This document shows, piece after piece, positions 1 to 7,353 of a stretch of DNA of 32,890 nt. Made by a program: the position numbers and the translations under genes. Location: NCBI GenBank assembly GCA_023436775.1, contig JAEZHW010000019.1:1-32890 (forward strand), read 5' to 3'. This stretch comes from Actinomycetes bacterium (GTDB lineage Bacteria > Actinomycetota > Actinomycetes > Actinomycetales > Microbacteriaceae). The notes under the pieces were generated by a model. That model made no database searches. It was not told the origin of the DNA and saw only the letters and a list, made by a program, of their open reading frames with translations. The stretch's first letter is position 1; every line of letters begins with the position of its first letter.

Positions 1-73
1 GCACCGCAGCGGCCTTCTCCTCGCTCGAGTAGCGACGCGTCGTCGGCTTCCCATTCGCCAGTTCCTTCGGCAT
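1..73 (-). CDS. IS3-family transposase OrfA, N-terminal 24 residues (truncated by window edge)
   Basis: Reading the minus strand from the ATG at 73 gives MPKELANGKPTTRRYSSEEK followed by AAAV, then the window ends. From memory this is the usual N-terminus of OrfA in actinobacterial IS3-family elements, the small HTH protein that binds the IS ends and is fused to the OrfB integrase by -1 frameshifting. Only the segment before the HTH is present, so no catalytic or DNA-binding motif can be checked. GAGGATGGAGTC lies just upstream and supplies a plausible ribosome binding site. The element continues beyond position 1. Confidence 0.8.
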   Translation of the reverse strand, partial: MPKELANGKPTTRRYSSEEKAAAV

Positions 74-117
74 GACTCCATCCTCGTTTCCAAGGTCAGG
101 AGCCTCCAACAAACTCA
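1..117 (-). mobile_element. IS3-family insertion sequence, 5' end only (rest outside window)
   Basis: The minus strand reads from about 117 into a transposase OrfA start at 73. The segment just upstream of the ATG (revcomp of about 94-117, beginning TGAGTTTGTTGGAGGCTC) resembles the leader and terminal-repeat region of actinobacterial IS3 elements. The exact outer boundary is inferred from the TGA-type terminus, because the other end is missing and neither the terminal inverted repeat nor the target duplication can be checked. The element probably caused the contig break on this side. Confidence 0.6.
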
Positions 118-121
118 GGGC

Positions 122-161
122 GCTTCATGTGACGACATCCTGCATCAAGTGACGACGGTCA
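122..161. repeat. Two imperfect 20-bp tandem units next to the IS end
   Basis: Units at 122-141 and 142-161 share 14 of 20 positions. The core TCA(T/A)GTGACGAC occurs at 125-136 and 145-156. It lies directly outside the presumed IS terminus, so it may be a remnant of the insertion site, a second element's subterminal repeats, or chance. Confidence 0.45.
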
Positions 162-475
162 CCGGCGTTGATCAGGGCTGGACCGTCCTGACTGGTAGTG
201 GCGTTGGCGGCACCCATTACTACGGACTCGCCGCCGCAACGTTCCGACTCTCTGGCGGATTGGAATGCGCGTGGAGCGCGCAGGCCTCGGGGATCATCAC
301 CGTTCGAATCCTGCCGGATGCGGCGGCCCAGTGGTTGGCCTCCCAGAAAGACCTGGCCCTGTTCCAGCCGCAACGCAATGCCTTTGGTGACGGCTCGTAC
401 TCCACCTGCATGGGCAGCGGGTGCTTTGTCAATGTGCTGCAGGGGGACCACTGGCTCCAGTTCGCAGCCCGCTAA
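149..475 (+). pseudogene. C-terminal fragment of an unrecognised protein, probably interrupted by the IS
   Basis: A 108-codon reading frame opens at GTG 149 and ends at TAA 473-475. The frame has no stop upstream as far as the transposase start codon near 71, so the native gene probably began further left and was cut by the insertion. The product has three cysteines (one in LECAW, two in TCMGSGCF) and conserved-looking segments such as GVGGTHYYGLAAATFRL and NVLQGDHWLQFAAR, which suggest a secreted or lipoprotein-type globular domain. I do not recognise the family. No good ribosome binding site precedes GTG 149. A short intact gene is the alternative. Confidence 0.45.
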
Positions 476-484
476 CTGGCGCGG

Positions 485-883
485 TTACTCGAATACGAGC
501 GCTAGCATCGCGTCTGCGTCGTCACGCGCCTCCAATGCAGCGAAGCGTTCATCCAATGCCTCGAGCGCCTCGTCGAGGTCGAGGTCATCGATGAGTTCAG
601 CGCGCGCGTCGGGGTCGGTCGGGTAGGCCGCGCCAAACAGCGCCATCGCCTCGCGCAGCAGGGTCGCCCAGTCCACGCCGAGCGAGCCCGGCAGTGCGGT
701 CAGCGCCATCTGAGCGGTGTTGCCGCCCCAATACCGGAAGTACGCATCAAAGCCACCGGAGGCCATCTCCTGGCGCCAGTCCAGAATCGCAAACACTTGC
801 TGGTGTGCCTCAGGCATGCCCGATCGATCCTCGGCGCCGAAGCGGTGGTACTGGTCCCAGATCTCAGCCATGGCGATCACCAT
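485..883 (-). CDS. DUF4375 / DMP19-like small acidic protein
   Basis: The product contains the block GGFDAYFRYWGGNTAQMALTAL, typical of DUF4375 (DMP19-like) proteins, near residues 40-62, followed by an Asp/Glu-rich C-terminal helix region (DDLDLDEALEALDERFAALE). DMP19 of Neisseria is a double-stranded DNA mimic, but most DUF4375 proteins have no assigned role, so a DNA-mimic function is only a possibility here. I chose the ATG at 883 (MVIAMAEIWDQY) because the frame upstream to 940 is low-complexity and not family-like; ATG 871 is also possible. It is a single gene, converging with the fragment to its left and separated from rhlE by a terminator-like hairpin. Confidence 0.65.
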   Translation of the reverse strand: MVIAMAEIWDQYHRFGAEDRSGMPEAHQQVFAILDWRQEMASGGFDAYFRYWGGNTAQMALTALPGSLGVDWATLLREAMALFGAAYPTDPDARAELIDDLDLDEALEALDERFAALEARDDADAMLALVFE

Positions 884-998
884 AGGCAGGACCCCGCACG
901 GGGATGCAATGGTTCCGTCACGGAGTCGGGAACCTGTCACTGCTGGTCATGTGGCCGCGCGTCCATGCCAAGCAGCGGCAAAATCCGACAAGAATGCA

Positions 999-1030
999 CG
1001 AGCGGGCAAGGACGAATCCTTACCCGCTCG
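999..1030 (-). terminator. Terminator-like hairpin after rhlE
   Basis: Two 14-base arms (999-1012 and 1017-1030) pair around a 4-base loop. Read on the minus strand the loop is UUCG and the single plus-strand mismatch becomes a G-U pair, so the stem is complete. It starts 18 bases past the rhlE stop, and a T-richer stretch follows on that strand. The orientation preference supports termination of the rhlE transcript. Confidence 0.75.
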
Positions 1031-1047
1031 ATAGCTCTGGGATGTGC

Positions 1048-2538
1048 CTACTCGGCGCTCGACTCCGAGTTGCTCGTGGCACTGGCGCCGCCGCTGCGGC
1101 CGCGACCGCCACGGCGACGACGGCGACGCGGAGCGCCGCTGTTGGAGGCCTCGCCAGCAGTCTCACCCGAGGCAGCAGTGGCTGAGGCACCAGCCTCAGC
1201 ACCGGTCGCGGCTGCGGAGCCCTCGGTGGGGCGCTGACCGCTGCCACCGCGCGTGCGGCGACGGTTGCGGCTGGCGCCGGACTTGGCCGACTCGCCGGAC
1301 TTCGCCTCGCCGGATGCTGCTTCCGCGGCCTTGGCGGCGCGCGCAGGCTCGGCGGCCCGGGGCAGGCGGCCCTTGGTGCCGGCCGGGATGTTCAGGTCCG
1401 TGTACAGGTGCGGCGACGAGGAGTAGGTCTCGATCGGTTCTGGCTGGCCGAACTCCAGGGCCCGGTTGATCATCTGCCAGCGGTGCACGTCTTCCCAGTC
1501 GACGAAGGTGACGGCGATACCGGTGCGACCGGCGCGGCCCGTACGGCCTGCGCGGTGCAGGTAGGTCTTCTCATCCTCGGGGATGGTGTGGTTGATCACG
1601 TGCGTCACGTCGTCCACGTCGATACCGCGAGCGGCAACGTCGGTTGCGATCAGCACGTCCTTTTTGCCAGCCTTGAAGGCTGCCATCGCGCGCTCACGGG
1701 CCTCTTGGCTCATGTCGCCGTGCACGGCCGCGGCCTTGAAGCCACGGTCGATGAGTTCCTCGGTGAGCTTCGCCGCGGCGCGCTTGGTGCGGGTGAAGAT
1801 GACGACCTTTTCGCGGCCTTCGGCCTGCAGGATGCGGGCGATGACCTCGTCCTTGTCCAGCGAGTGCGCGCGGTAGACCAGGTGCTTGATGTTGGCCTGG
1901 GTCAGGCCCTCGTCCGGGTCGGTGGCGCGAATGTGGATCGGCTTGTTCATGAACCGGCGGGCCAGCGCGACGACGGTACCCGGCATCGTGGCCGAGAACA
2001 GCATGGTGTGGCGGGCCGGGGGAGTCTGCGAGAACAGCTTTTCGACGTCGGGCAGGAAGCCGAGGTCGAGCATCTTGTCGGCCTCGTCGAGGACCATCAC
2101 CTTGATGTTGGCCAGCGAGAGCAGTCGCTGACCGGCGAGGTCCAGCAAGCGGCCGGGGGTCCCGACCACAATCTGGGCACCGGCCTTGAGCTGGGCGATC
2201 TGGCCCTCGTAGGCCTTGCCGCCGTAGATCGCCACGACGGACACGTCGCGGTTCTTGGTGGCCAACTCCAGGTCCTCGGTCACCTGCACCGCGAGTTCGC
2301 GGGTGGGGACCACGACGAGAGCCTGCACACCGGGCTCCGGGGTCAGGCCCAGGCGCTGGATCAGCGGGAGGCCGAAGCCAAAGGTCTTACCGGTACCAGT
2401 CTTGGCCTGGCCAATGATGTCCTGGCCAGAGAGGGCCAGCGGAATAGTCTGCGTTTGAATGGGGAACGGCTCAAGAATGCCCTTGCTCGCGAGAGCGTCG
2501 GCAATGTCCTGATCGATCCCAAGATCGATGAACGTCAC
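1048..2538 (-). CDS. rhlE: DEAD-box ATP-dependent RNA helicase
   Basis: A 496-residue RNA helicase that remodels RNA duplexes and RNA-protein complexes in ribosome assembly or RNA decay. Visible motifs in order: Q motif (PIQ, 26-28), Walker A AKTGTGKT (45-52), PTREL (78-82), DEAD (151-154), SAT (182-184), ARGID (303-307) and HRAGRTGR (328-335). The last ~100 residues are low-complexity, with Arg/Gly clusters such as RRRRRRGGRGR, expected to bind RNA non-specifically. Translation begins at GTG 2538 (VTFIDLGI); no strong Shine-Dalgarno is seen. It is divergent from the ferritin-like gene, an arrangement I recall from the M. tuberculosis Rv3211/Rv3210c pair. The symbol follows the mycobacterial name; functional equivalence to E. 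coli RhlE or CsdA is not shown. Confidence 0.93.
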   Translation of the reverse strand: MTFIDLGIDQDIADALASKGILEPFPIQTQTIPLALSGQDIIGQAKTGTGKTFGFGLPLIQRLGLTPEPGVQALVVVPTRELAVQVTEDLELATKNRDVSVVAIYGGKAYEGQIAQLKAGAQIVVGTPGRLLDLAGQRLLSLANIKVMVLDEADKMLDLGFLPDVEKLFSQTPPARHTMLFSATMPGTVVALARRFMNKPIHIRATDPDEGLTQANIKHLVYRAHSLDKDEVIARILQAEGREKVVIFTRTKRAAAKLTEELIDRGFKAAAVHGDMSQEARERAMAAFKAGKKDVLIATDVAARGIDVDDVTHVINHTIPEDEKTYLHRAGRTGRAGRTGIAVTFVDWEDVHRWQMINRALEFGQPEPIETYSSSPHLYTDLNIPAGTKGRLPRAAEPARAAKAAEAASGEAKSGESAKSGASRNRRRTRGGSGQRPTEGSAAATGAEAGASATAASGETAGEASNSGAPRRRRRRGGRGRSGGASATSNSESSAE

Positions 2539-2680
2539 GGATGTAGCTGCCTTCGGCGGCGGGCCGTGCCGCCGCAGTCTTCGTAATCAGTGGGCGCCGG
2601 ACGGCGCAACCTGAGGGTGAGTCTAGCGGTATGGCTTGAAGAACAGCCGGAAGCACGCCGCCAGAGCCAGGGGAGGCAGG

Positions 2681-2686
2681 TAGGCT
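2681..2686 (+). promoter_or_regulatory. Putative -10 box (TAGGCT) for the ferritin-like gene, likely leaderless
   Basis: TAGGCT lies 6 bases before the GTG at 2693, which puts the expected transcription start at or near the start codon. No convincing -35 box is visible. The pattern fits leaderless transcripts common in actinobacteria. Confidence 0.4.
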
Positions 2687-2692
2687 ACTCTC

Positions 2693-3412
2693 GTGCTTTC
2701 CATGTTCCGTTGGCGTCGCAAGACCGAAGCCCCCAAGCTCCGGTCGCGTTCCGAATCCCGTGACGGGTCCCGGTTCACGTCCGGGCAGGCCGGTGAGCTG
2801 GCTCCCGAAAAGCGCGAATTCTTGGCTCGGGCTGCGGCCCACCAACTGCTGGCGGTGGAGTGGCGCTCCGAGGTGATTGACGCCTCGCCGGACATCCCCA
2901 GCAAGCACACTCTGCTGCCGATTATCGATGAGGCGACTGATCGTCACAGTGCGCTGTTGGGGGAACTGCAGCGCATGCGCGTGCGCGCCGACGAGGCCGT
3001 GGCCGAGGTGTGGCCCGAATTCGGGGCCTACCTGGAACAGACTCGCCCCTCGAACTGGCACGAATACTTGCTCACTGCGTACCTGGCGGATGGCCTGCTG
3101 CGCGACGCCTTCCTAGCCATGGCGCCGGGCCTGGGCAGCGACGGTGAGCGCATCGCCGCGGTGATCGGCGCCGATACGGCCGAGGCGGTGCTGCGCGGCA
3201 TGCTGCAGCGCGAGTTCGCTGCCGACCCGCTGCTCGCCGCCAAGATGGCGCTGTGGGGCCGTCGAATCGTCGGCGATACCCTGCTGCTGATTCGTTCCGG
3301 GTACCAATTGCCGGCCGACTCCGACGAGGCCGAAGCGCGCGTGACCGCAGCGTTTTCTGACCTGGTCGGTGGTCACACGCGCCGGATGGACGCGCTCGGG
3401 CTCACGGCCTAG
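2693..3412 (+). CDS. Ferritin-like fold protein
   Basis: A soluble, mostly helical protein of 239 residues resembling the actinobacterial ferritin-like-fold family encoded beside rhlE and DUF3107 (Rv3210c-type, from memory). An Arg/Ser-rich N-terminal tail (to about residue 35) precedes the helical bundle, in which blocks such as AAAHQLLAVEWRSEVIDASP and DRHSALLGELQRM alternate. Complete di-iron ExxH pairs are not evident, so metal binding or oxidoreductase activity should not be assumed. The start may be GTG 2693 (leaderless) or ATG 2702 (MFRWRRK). The biochemical role is unknown. Confidence 0.72.
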   Translation: MLSMFRWRRKTEAPKLRSRSESRDGSRFTSGQAGELAPEKREFLARAAAHQLLAVEWRSEVIDASPDIPSKHTLLPIIDEATDRHSALLGELQRMRVRADEAVAEVWPEFGAYLEQTRPSNWHEYLLTAYLADGLLRDAFLAMAPGLGSDGERIAAVIGADTAEAVLRGMLQREFAADPLLAAKMALWGRRIVGDTLLLIRSGYQLPADSDEAEARVTAAFSDLVGGHTRRMDALGLTA

Positions 3413-3464
3413 CGCTGGCTCACGCGGCCGGTCTGCGGCCCTCGGCGTGTGCCCGGGTGACGCC

Positions 3465-3767
3465 TTAGGCGCGGACCCGTGCCAGTTCTGCCCGGTCTGC
3501 GGCGTCGCGACGTGCCGTAATGACGCGCCCGGCGATCAGAGTCGCCACCAGGGCCACCACAATCGCGGTTGGCCACGAAATCCAGGCGAGTTCGCTGCTC
3601 GGCGCGCTGCCGAAGCCGAGCCAGGTCGCAGTGACCCAGACCAGGCTGGCGGCCAGTAGGCCGAGGACCGGGAGCGTTGCTGCACCCAGCAACTGACGCT
3701 TGGGGGTGACCAGCCAGGCCAGGGCGCCAATCGCCGCGCCGATCGGCACGATGAAGGCGAGTTCCAT
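3465..3767 (-). CDS. Small three-helix membrane protein of unknown function
   Basis: 100 residues with three hydrophobic segments at about 4-20, 27-50 and 62-82, then a charged tail (TARRDAADRAELARVRA) probably facing the cytoplasm. It starts with ATG at 3767 inside the stop codon of the upstream DUF3107 gene (TAATG), so the two are translationally coupled and share one transcript. I recognise no domain. Similar short membrane proteins occur next to DUF3107 genes in Micrococcales, from memory. Coupling suggests a linked role, but nothing in the sequence says which. Confidence 0.72.
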   Translation of the reverse strand: MELAFIVPIGAAIGALAWLVTPKRQLLGAATLPVLGLLAASLVWVTATWLGFGSAPSSELAWISWPTAIVVALVATLIAGRVITARRDAADRAELARVRA

Positions 3768-3988
3768 TAGGCCACGAACCCCACGCGACGACCAGACTCG
3801 TTGCCGAGCTGCACGTAGGCCAGCTGCGCGACCGAGATCAGGTAGGTCGAGTCCTTGACATCCTCGAGACGGAGCACGCCACCGTTGGCCAGTGCATCGG
3901 CCACAGCCTTCTCCAGCGCATCAGCGTCGAGCTTGCTCTCGAAGGAGAGTTCGCGGGAAGTGTTTACCAGTCCAATACGAATGTCCAC
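3767..3988 (-). CDS. DUF3107 family protein (TB9.4-like)
   Basis: 73 residues beginning VDIRIGLVNTSRELSFES and containing VKDSTYLISVAQLAYVQLG, then the basic ending GRRVGFVA: the compact alpha/beta signature of DUF3107, called TB9.4 in mycobacteria. I chose GTG 3988 over the in-frame ATG at 4108, because the extra 40 residues are proline-rich and unlike the family while 73-74 residues is its usual length. It is the first gene of a two-gene operon with the membrane protein. Function is unknown; it keeps company with rhlE and the AdnAB genes across actinobacteria. Confidence 0.85.
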   Translation of the reverse strand: MDIRIGLVNTSRELSFESKLDADALEKAVADALANGGVLRLEDVKDSTYLISVAQLAYVQLGNESGRRVGFVA

Positions 3989-4152
3989 ATCGTCAGCATA
4001 GGACAGCGATTGCATCGCTGGGGCCGTGTTCGCGGTCAGCGTTCCAGCGGTGGCGCGTGGATCAATCTGGGCGCGAGGCGGTGGCTGGCATCCGGTCGGA
4101 TCTGTCACTGTCGACTCGGTGGAACCACCGGGCCAATGTCGCAGGTCTCCAC

Positions 4153-4158
4153 TAGCGT
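4153..4158 (+). promoter_or_regulatory. Putative -10 box (TAGCGT) for adnA, likely leaderless
   Basis: TAGCGT ends 6 bases before the adnA ATG at 4165, so transcription would begin close to the start codon. No Shine-Dalgarno or good -35 is visible in the divergent 176-bp region between DUF3107 and adnA. Confidence 0.35.
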
Positions 4159-4164
4159 GATGAC

Positions 4165-7100
4165 ATGCACTGGTTCCGTTTCGCCACCGATGTCGACCAA
4201 GACTTGGCGGTGCCGGATGACGCGCTCGACGCGGATCAGCGCCGCGTGCTCAACCTGCCGGATGACCAGTCGGCCGCGGTCATCGGTCCGCCGGGGTCCG
4301 GCAAGACCACTGTGCTGCTGGCGGTCTTGGCGGCGCGGGTGGCGGCCACGGGCTCGCCCGAATCTGTACTGGTGCTCACCCCGAACCGTGCGGTGGCAAC
4401 CGCGCTGCGTGATCGTGCGGCCCGCCGTGTGGGCGTGCCGACGCTCGGGCCGCTGGTGCGCTCGATCGACTCCTACGCATATCTGCGGGTGGCCGAAGCG
4501 GCGGTGGCCGCCGGCCTGCCTCGACCGCGATTGATGACCGGGGCGGTGCAGGACGAAATCGTGGCCGATCTGCTGGCTGGCCACCTCGAATCCGGCAGCG
4601 GTCCAGCCTGGCCGGATGCGCTGGGACCGGCCGTGCGAGGCCTGCCCGCATTCCGCACCGAACTGCGGGAACTCATGCTGCGCGTCGGCCAATTGGGGCT
4701 CACCACGGACCACCTGCGCGCGCTGGCGGGTGATGCCCGGCCGGAATGGCGGGCGGCGGCGGACCTGATCGATGAATATCGCCTCGTGCTGGACCGGCTC
4801 GATCCGGACCTGCGTGACTCCGCAGACATCCTCGCCGAGGCGGTGGTCACCATCCAGCGCGATGGCGCGGGACCGTTGCGCACCGTGCTCGTCGACGACG
4901 CCCAGGAACTCACCGTCGGCCAGCTGCGTCTGCTCGCGGCGCTGCATCAGCGTGGCGTCGCAGTCGTGGCATTCGGCAATCCCGACCTCACCGCTGGAGC
5001 GCACCGCGGCGCTCGCCCCGACGCCCTCGGCCGCCTGGCGACGGTGCTCGGCGACGCGGCGGATTCTCCCCGGGTCGGGCCTGCGGTCCTGCTGCGGACG
5101 GTGCATCGGGGCGCGGGCCAGATCGGCACCTTCGTGACAGCCTTGGCGGAACGGGTCGGCACGGCGGGTACGGTGGGGCACCGGGCAGCGCCGGGCGATG
5201 CGGCCGCTGGCGACAGCCGACTGCTGCAGGTGCTGGCGGACAGCAGCGCGAACGAGATGGCGCAGGTGGCGCGCATCCTGCGCGAACAGCACCTGCGTGG
5301 TGGCGTGCCCTGGCAGCGGATGGCCGTGGTGCTGCGCAGCCAGGGGCAACTGGCCGCGTGGCGACAGGGCTTGGCGCTCGCCGAAGTGCCAGTCCAACGC
5401 ACTGGCGGCGGGCGGGCGCTGTTGGACGACCCTGCTGCGCGCGACCTGGTGCGGATCGTGACGGTGGGGCTGGGCATGGTCCCACTGGACGGCGACCTGG
5501 CGGCGGATCTGCTGGTCGGACCGTACGGGGGACTGGATCCGGTGAGTCTGCGGCGGCTCCGGCTGGCGCTACGCCGCGAGGAACTCGCTGGCGGCGGTAC
5601 CCGGCTGGGTGGGGAATTGCTCGCTGAGGCGTTCGGTGCACCAGCCCGGCTCGCCACCCTGGACTTTGCGCCCGCGCGGCTCGCGGCGCGGCTGGCCTCC
5701 GCCTTCGAGGCGGTGCGTGCGGTTGCGGACACCGCCACCGCGGAAGAAGCGTTGTGGCTGGCTTGGGACACCCTCGGTCAGGCGAAGGTTTGGCAGCAAC
5801 TCGCCGCCGAGGGCGGGGTGCTGGGTGATGAAGCCGACGAGCGCCTGGACGCGGTGGTCGCACTCTTCGCCGCAGCAAAGCGGCATGCGGAACGGCGCAG
5901 TGACGACCCGGCTCGGGTGTTCTTTGATGAACTGCTCGGCAGCTCGGTCGCTGAAGATACGCTCGCTCCGGTGGCCCGTGTTCCCGCGGTGACCCTGACC
6001 ACTCCGTCGGGGGTGGTGGCAACCGAGTTTGACGTGGTGGTGATGGCTGGCCTGCAAGACGGCATCTGGCCGAATCCACGGGTGCGTGGCACACTGCTGC
6101 ACCCGGACGATCTGGTGCAGCTCGCCGAGGGACTGCCGGTGGCGGTCTTGGACGGTCGCCGGGCTGCGATTGAAGGAGAGCTGCGCATGGCCGTGCTCGC
6201 GGCCAGTCGTGCGGCTCGACTACTCGTGCTCAGTGCCGTCGACGGTGAGGATGAACGGCCCAGCGGGCTGATGCTGTTGGCGGAACAGTGCGGCTTCGAT
6301 GCGGCGGACAGCGGTGATGTCGCTACCGCTGCCGGTGCCGATGCGCCGCTTGCTGCCCGGCCAGCGAACGCATTCCCGCCGGTTCCGCTCGGACTCCGTG
6401 CCATGGTCGGAACACTGCGTCGCATGTTGCACGAAGCCGAGGATCCTGCCGCGCATCCGGCCGCGGCGGCACTGGCGCAACTCCAGGCTGCGGGGATCGC
6501 GGGCGCCTCGCCGGATACCTGGTTGGGCCTGCGTCCGGTCAGCACCGAGGCGCCGGTCCACGATCTCAGCGAGGGGCCGTTCGATGTCAGCCCGTCCTCG
6601 GTGCGCACCTTCCTGGACAGCCCGGCGCACTGGTTTATCGATCGAGTCGCAACCACCTCCAGCGGTCTGCGCGCAGCGGTCGGCACAATCGTGCATGCGG
6701 CTGCAGAACAGGTACAGGCAGACCCGACCCTCATCGATGACCCGGAACGCTTGTGGTCGCAGGTGGCGGATCGCTGGTCGGAACTGCGCTTTGACGCGCC
6801 GTGGCTCGGCGAACTGGAACTGCGCCGTGCCCGTAAGAAGGTGGACGGCCTCGCCTTGTATCTGCAGGGCGCGGCGGCGTCCGGGACCGAACTGGCGGCG
6901 GCGGAACTTCGCTTCGAGTTCGTGACCGGCGCGGCTCGGATCCGCGGCACCATGGACCGGGTGGAACGCTCCTCGCAGGGCATCACCGTGGTCGATCTGA
7001 AGACCGGTGACACGGTGCCGACTCAGGCCGAGGCGCAGGAGCACGCCCAGTTGCTGGCCTATCAGCTGGCGTTGGACGAACCGGAGGTGCAAGAAGCAAT

Positions 7101-7353
7101 CGGTTCGGCGCAGCGGCTCGGCGCGAAGCTGGTCTATCTCGGAGTGAAGGGGAAGCAGACCCCCTTCGAGGAGCGAGTGCAGGACGCACTGACGCCCGAG
7201 CGTGCTGCGGAGTGGCGGGAACTGTTGGATTCGGTCGCGCAGGGCATGGCCTCGGGCCGCTACCAGGCGATTGCGCCCCATGAGCTCGGCTACAACTCAC
7301 CCTTTGCCCGGTACAGCTACGCGCTGCACTTCATCCCGGAGGTGTCGGCATGA
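4165..7353 (+). CDS. adnA: AdnA-type helicase-nuclease subunit
   Basis: 1062-residue partner of AdnB in the heterodimeric motor-nuclease that resects double-strand DNA ends for recombination in actinobacteria (the counterpart of AddAB/RecBCD). The N-terminal UvrD-like motor has an intact Walker A GPPGSGKTT (41-49), but motif II reads DDAQE (244-248) in place of DExQD, and the usual GDxxQSIYxFRGA motif III is degraded to GNPDLTAGAHRGARP. The C-terminal RecB-type nuclease is intact: GTMDR (Asp931), DLKTG (Asp944, Lys946) and HAQLLAYQLAL. This asymmetry fits AdnA being the weak motor and AdnB the main ATPase. The stop overlaps the adnB start by ATGA, indicating co-translation of a 1:1 complex. 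Confidence 0.9.
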   Translation: MHWFRFATDVDQDLAVPDDALDADQRRVLNLPDDQSAAVIGPPGSGKTTVLLAVLAARVAATGSPESVLVLTPNRAVATALRDRAARRVGVPTLGPLVRSIDSYAYLRVAEAAVAAGLPRPRLMTGAVQDEIVADLLAGHLESGSGPAWPDALGPAVRGLPAFRTELRELMLRVGQLGLTTDHLRALAGDARPEWRAAADLIDEYRLVLDRLDPDLRDSADILAEAVVTIQRDGAGPLRTVLVDDAQELTVGQLRLLAALHQRGVAVVAFGNPDLTAGAHRGARPDALGRLATVLGDAADSPRVGPAVLLRTVHRGAGQIGTFVTALAERVGTAGTVGHRAAPGDAAAGDSRLLQVLADSSANEMAQVARILREQHLRGGVPWQRMAVVLRSQGQLAAWRQGLALAEVPVQRTGGGRALLDDPAARDLVRIVTVGLGMVPLDGDLAADLLVGPYGGLDPVSLRRLRLALRREELAGGGTRLGGELLAEAFGAPARLATLDFAPARLAARLASAFEAVRAVADTATAEEALWLAWDTLGQAKVWQQLAAEGGVLGDEADERLDAVVALFAAAKRHAERRSDDPARVFFDELLGSSVAEDTLAPVARVPAVTLTTPSGVVATEFDVVVMAGLQDGIWPNPRVRGTLLHPDDLVQLAEGLPVAVLDGRRAAIEGELRMAVLAASRAARLLVLSAVDGEDERPSGLMLLAEQCGFDAADSGDVATAAGADAPLAARPANAFPPVPLGLRAMVGTLRRMLHEAEDPAAHPAAAALAQLQAAGIAGASPDTWLGLRPVSTEAPVHDLSEGPFDVSPSSVRTFLDSPAHWFIDRVATTSSGLRAAVGTIVHAAAEQVQADPTLIDDPERLWSQVADRWSELRFDAPWLGELELRRARKKVDGLALYLQGAAASGTELAAAELRFEFVTGAARIRGTMDRVERSSQGITVVDLKTGDTVPTQAEAQEHAQLLAYQLALDEPEVQEAIGSAQRLGAKLVYLGVKGKQTPFEERVQDALTPERAAEWRELLDSVAQGMASGRYQAIAPHELGYNSPFARYSYALHFIPEVSA

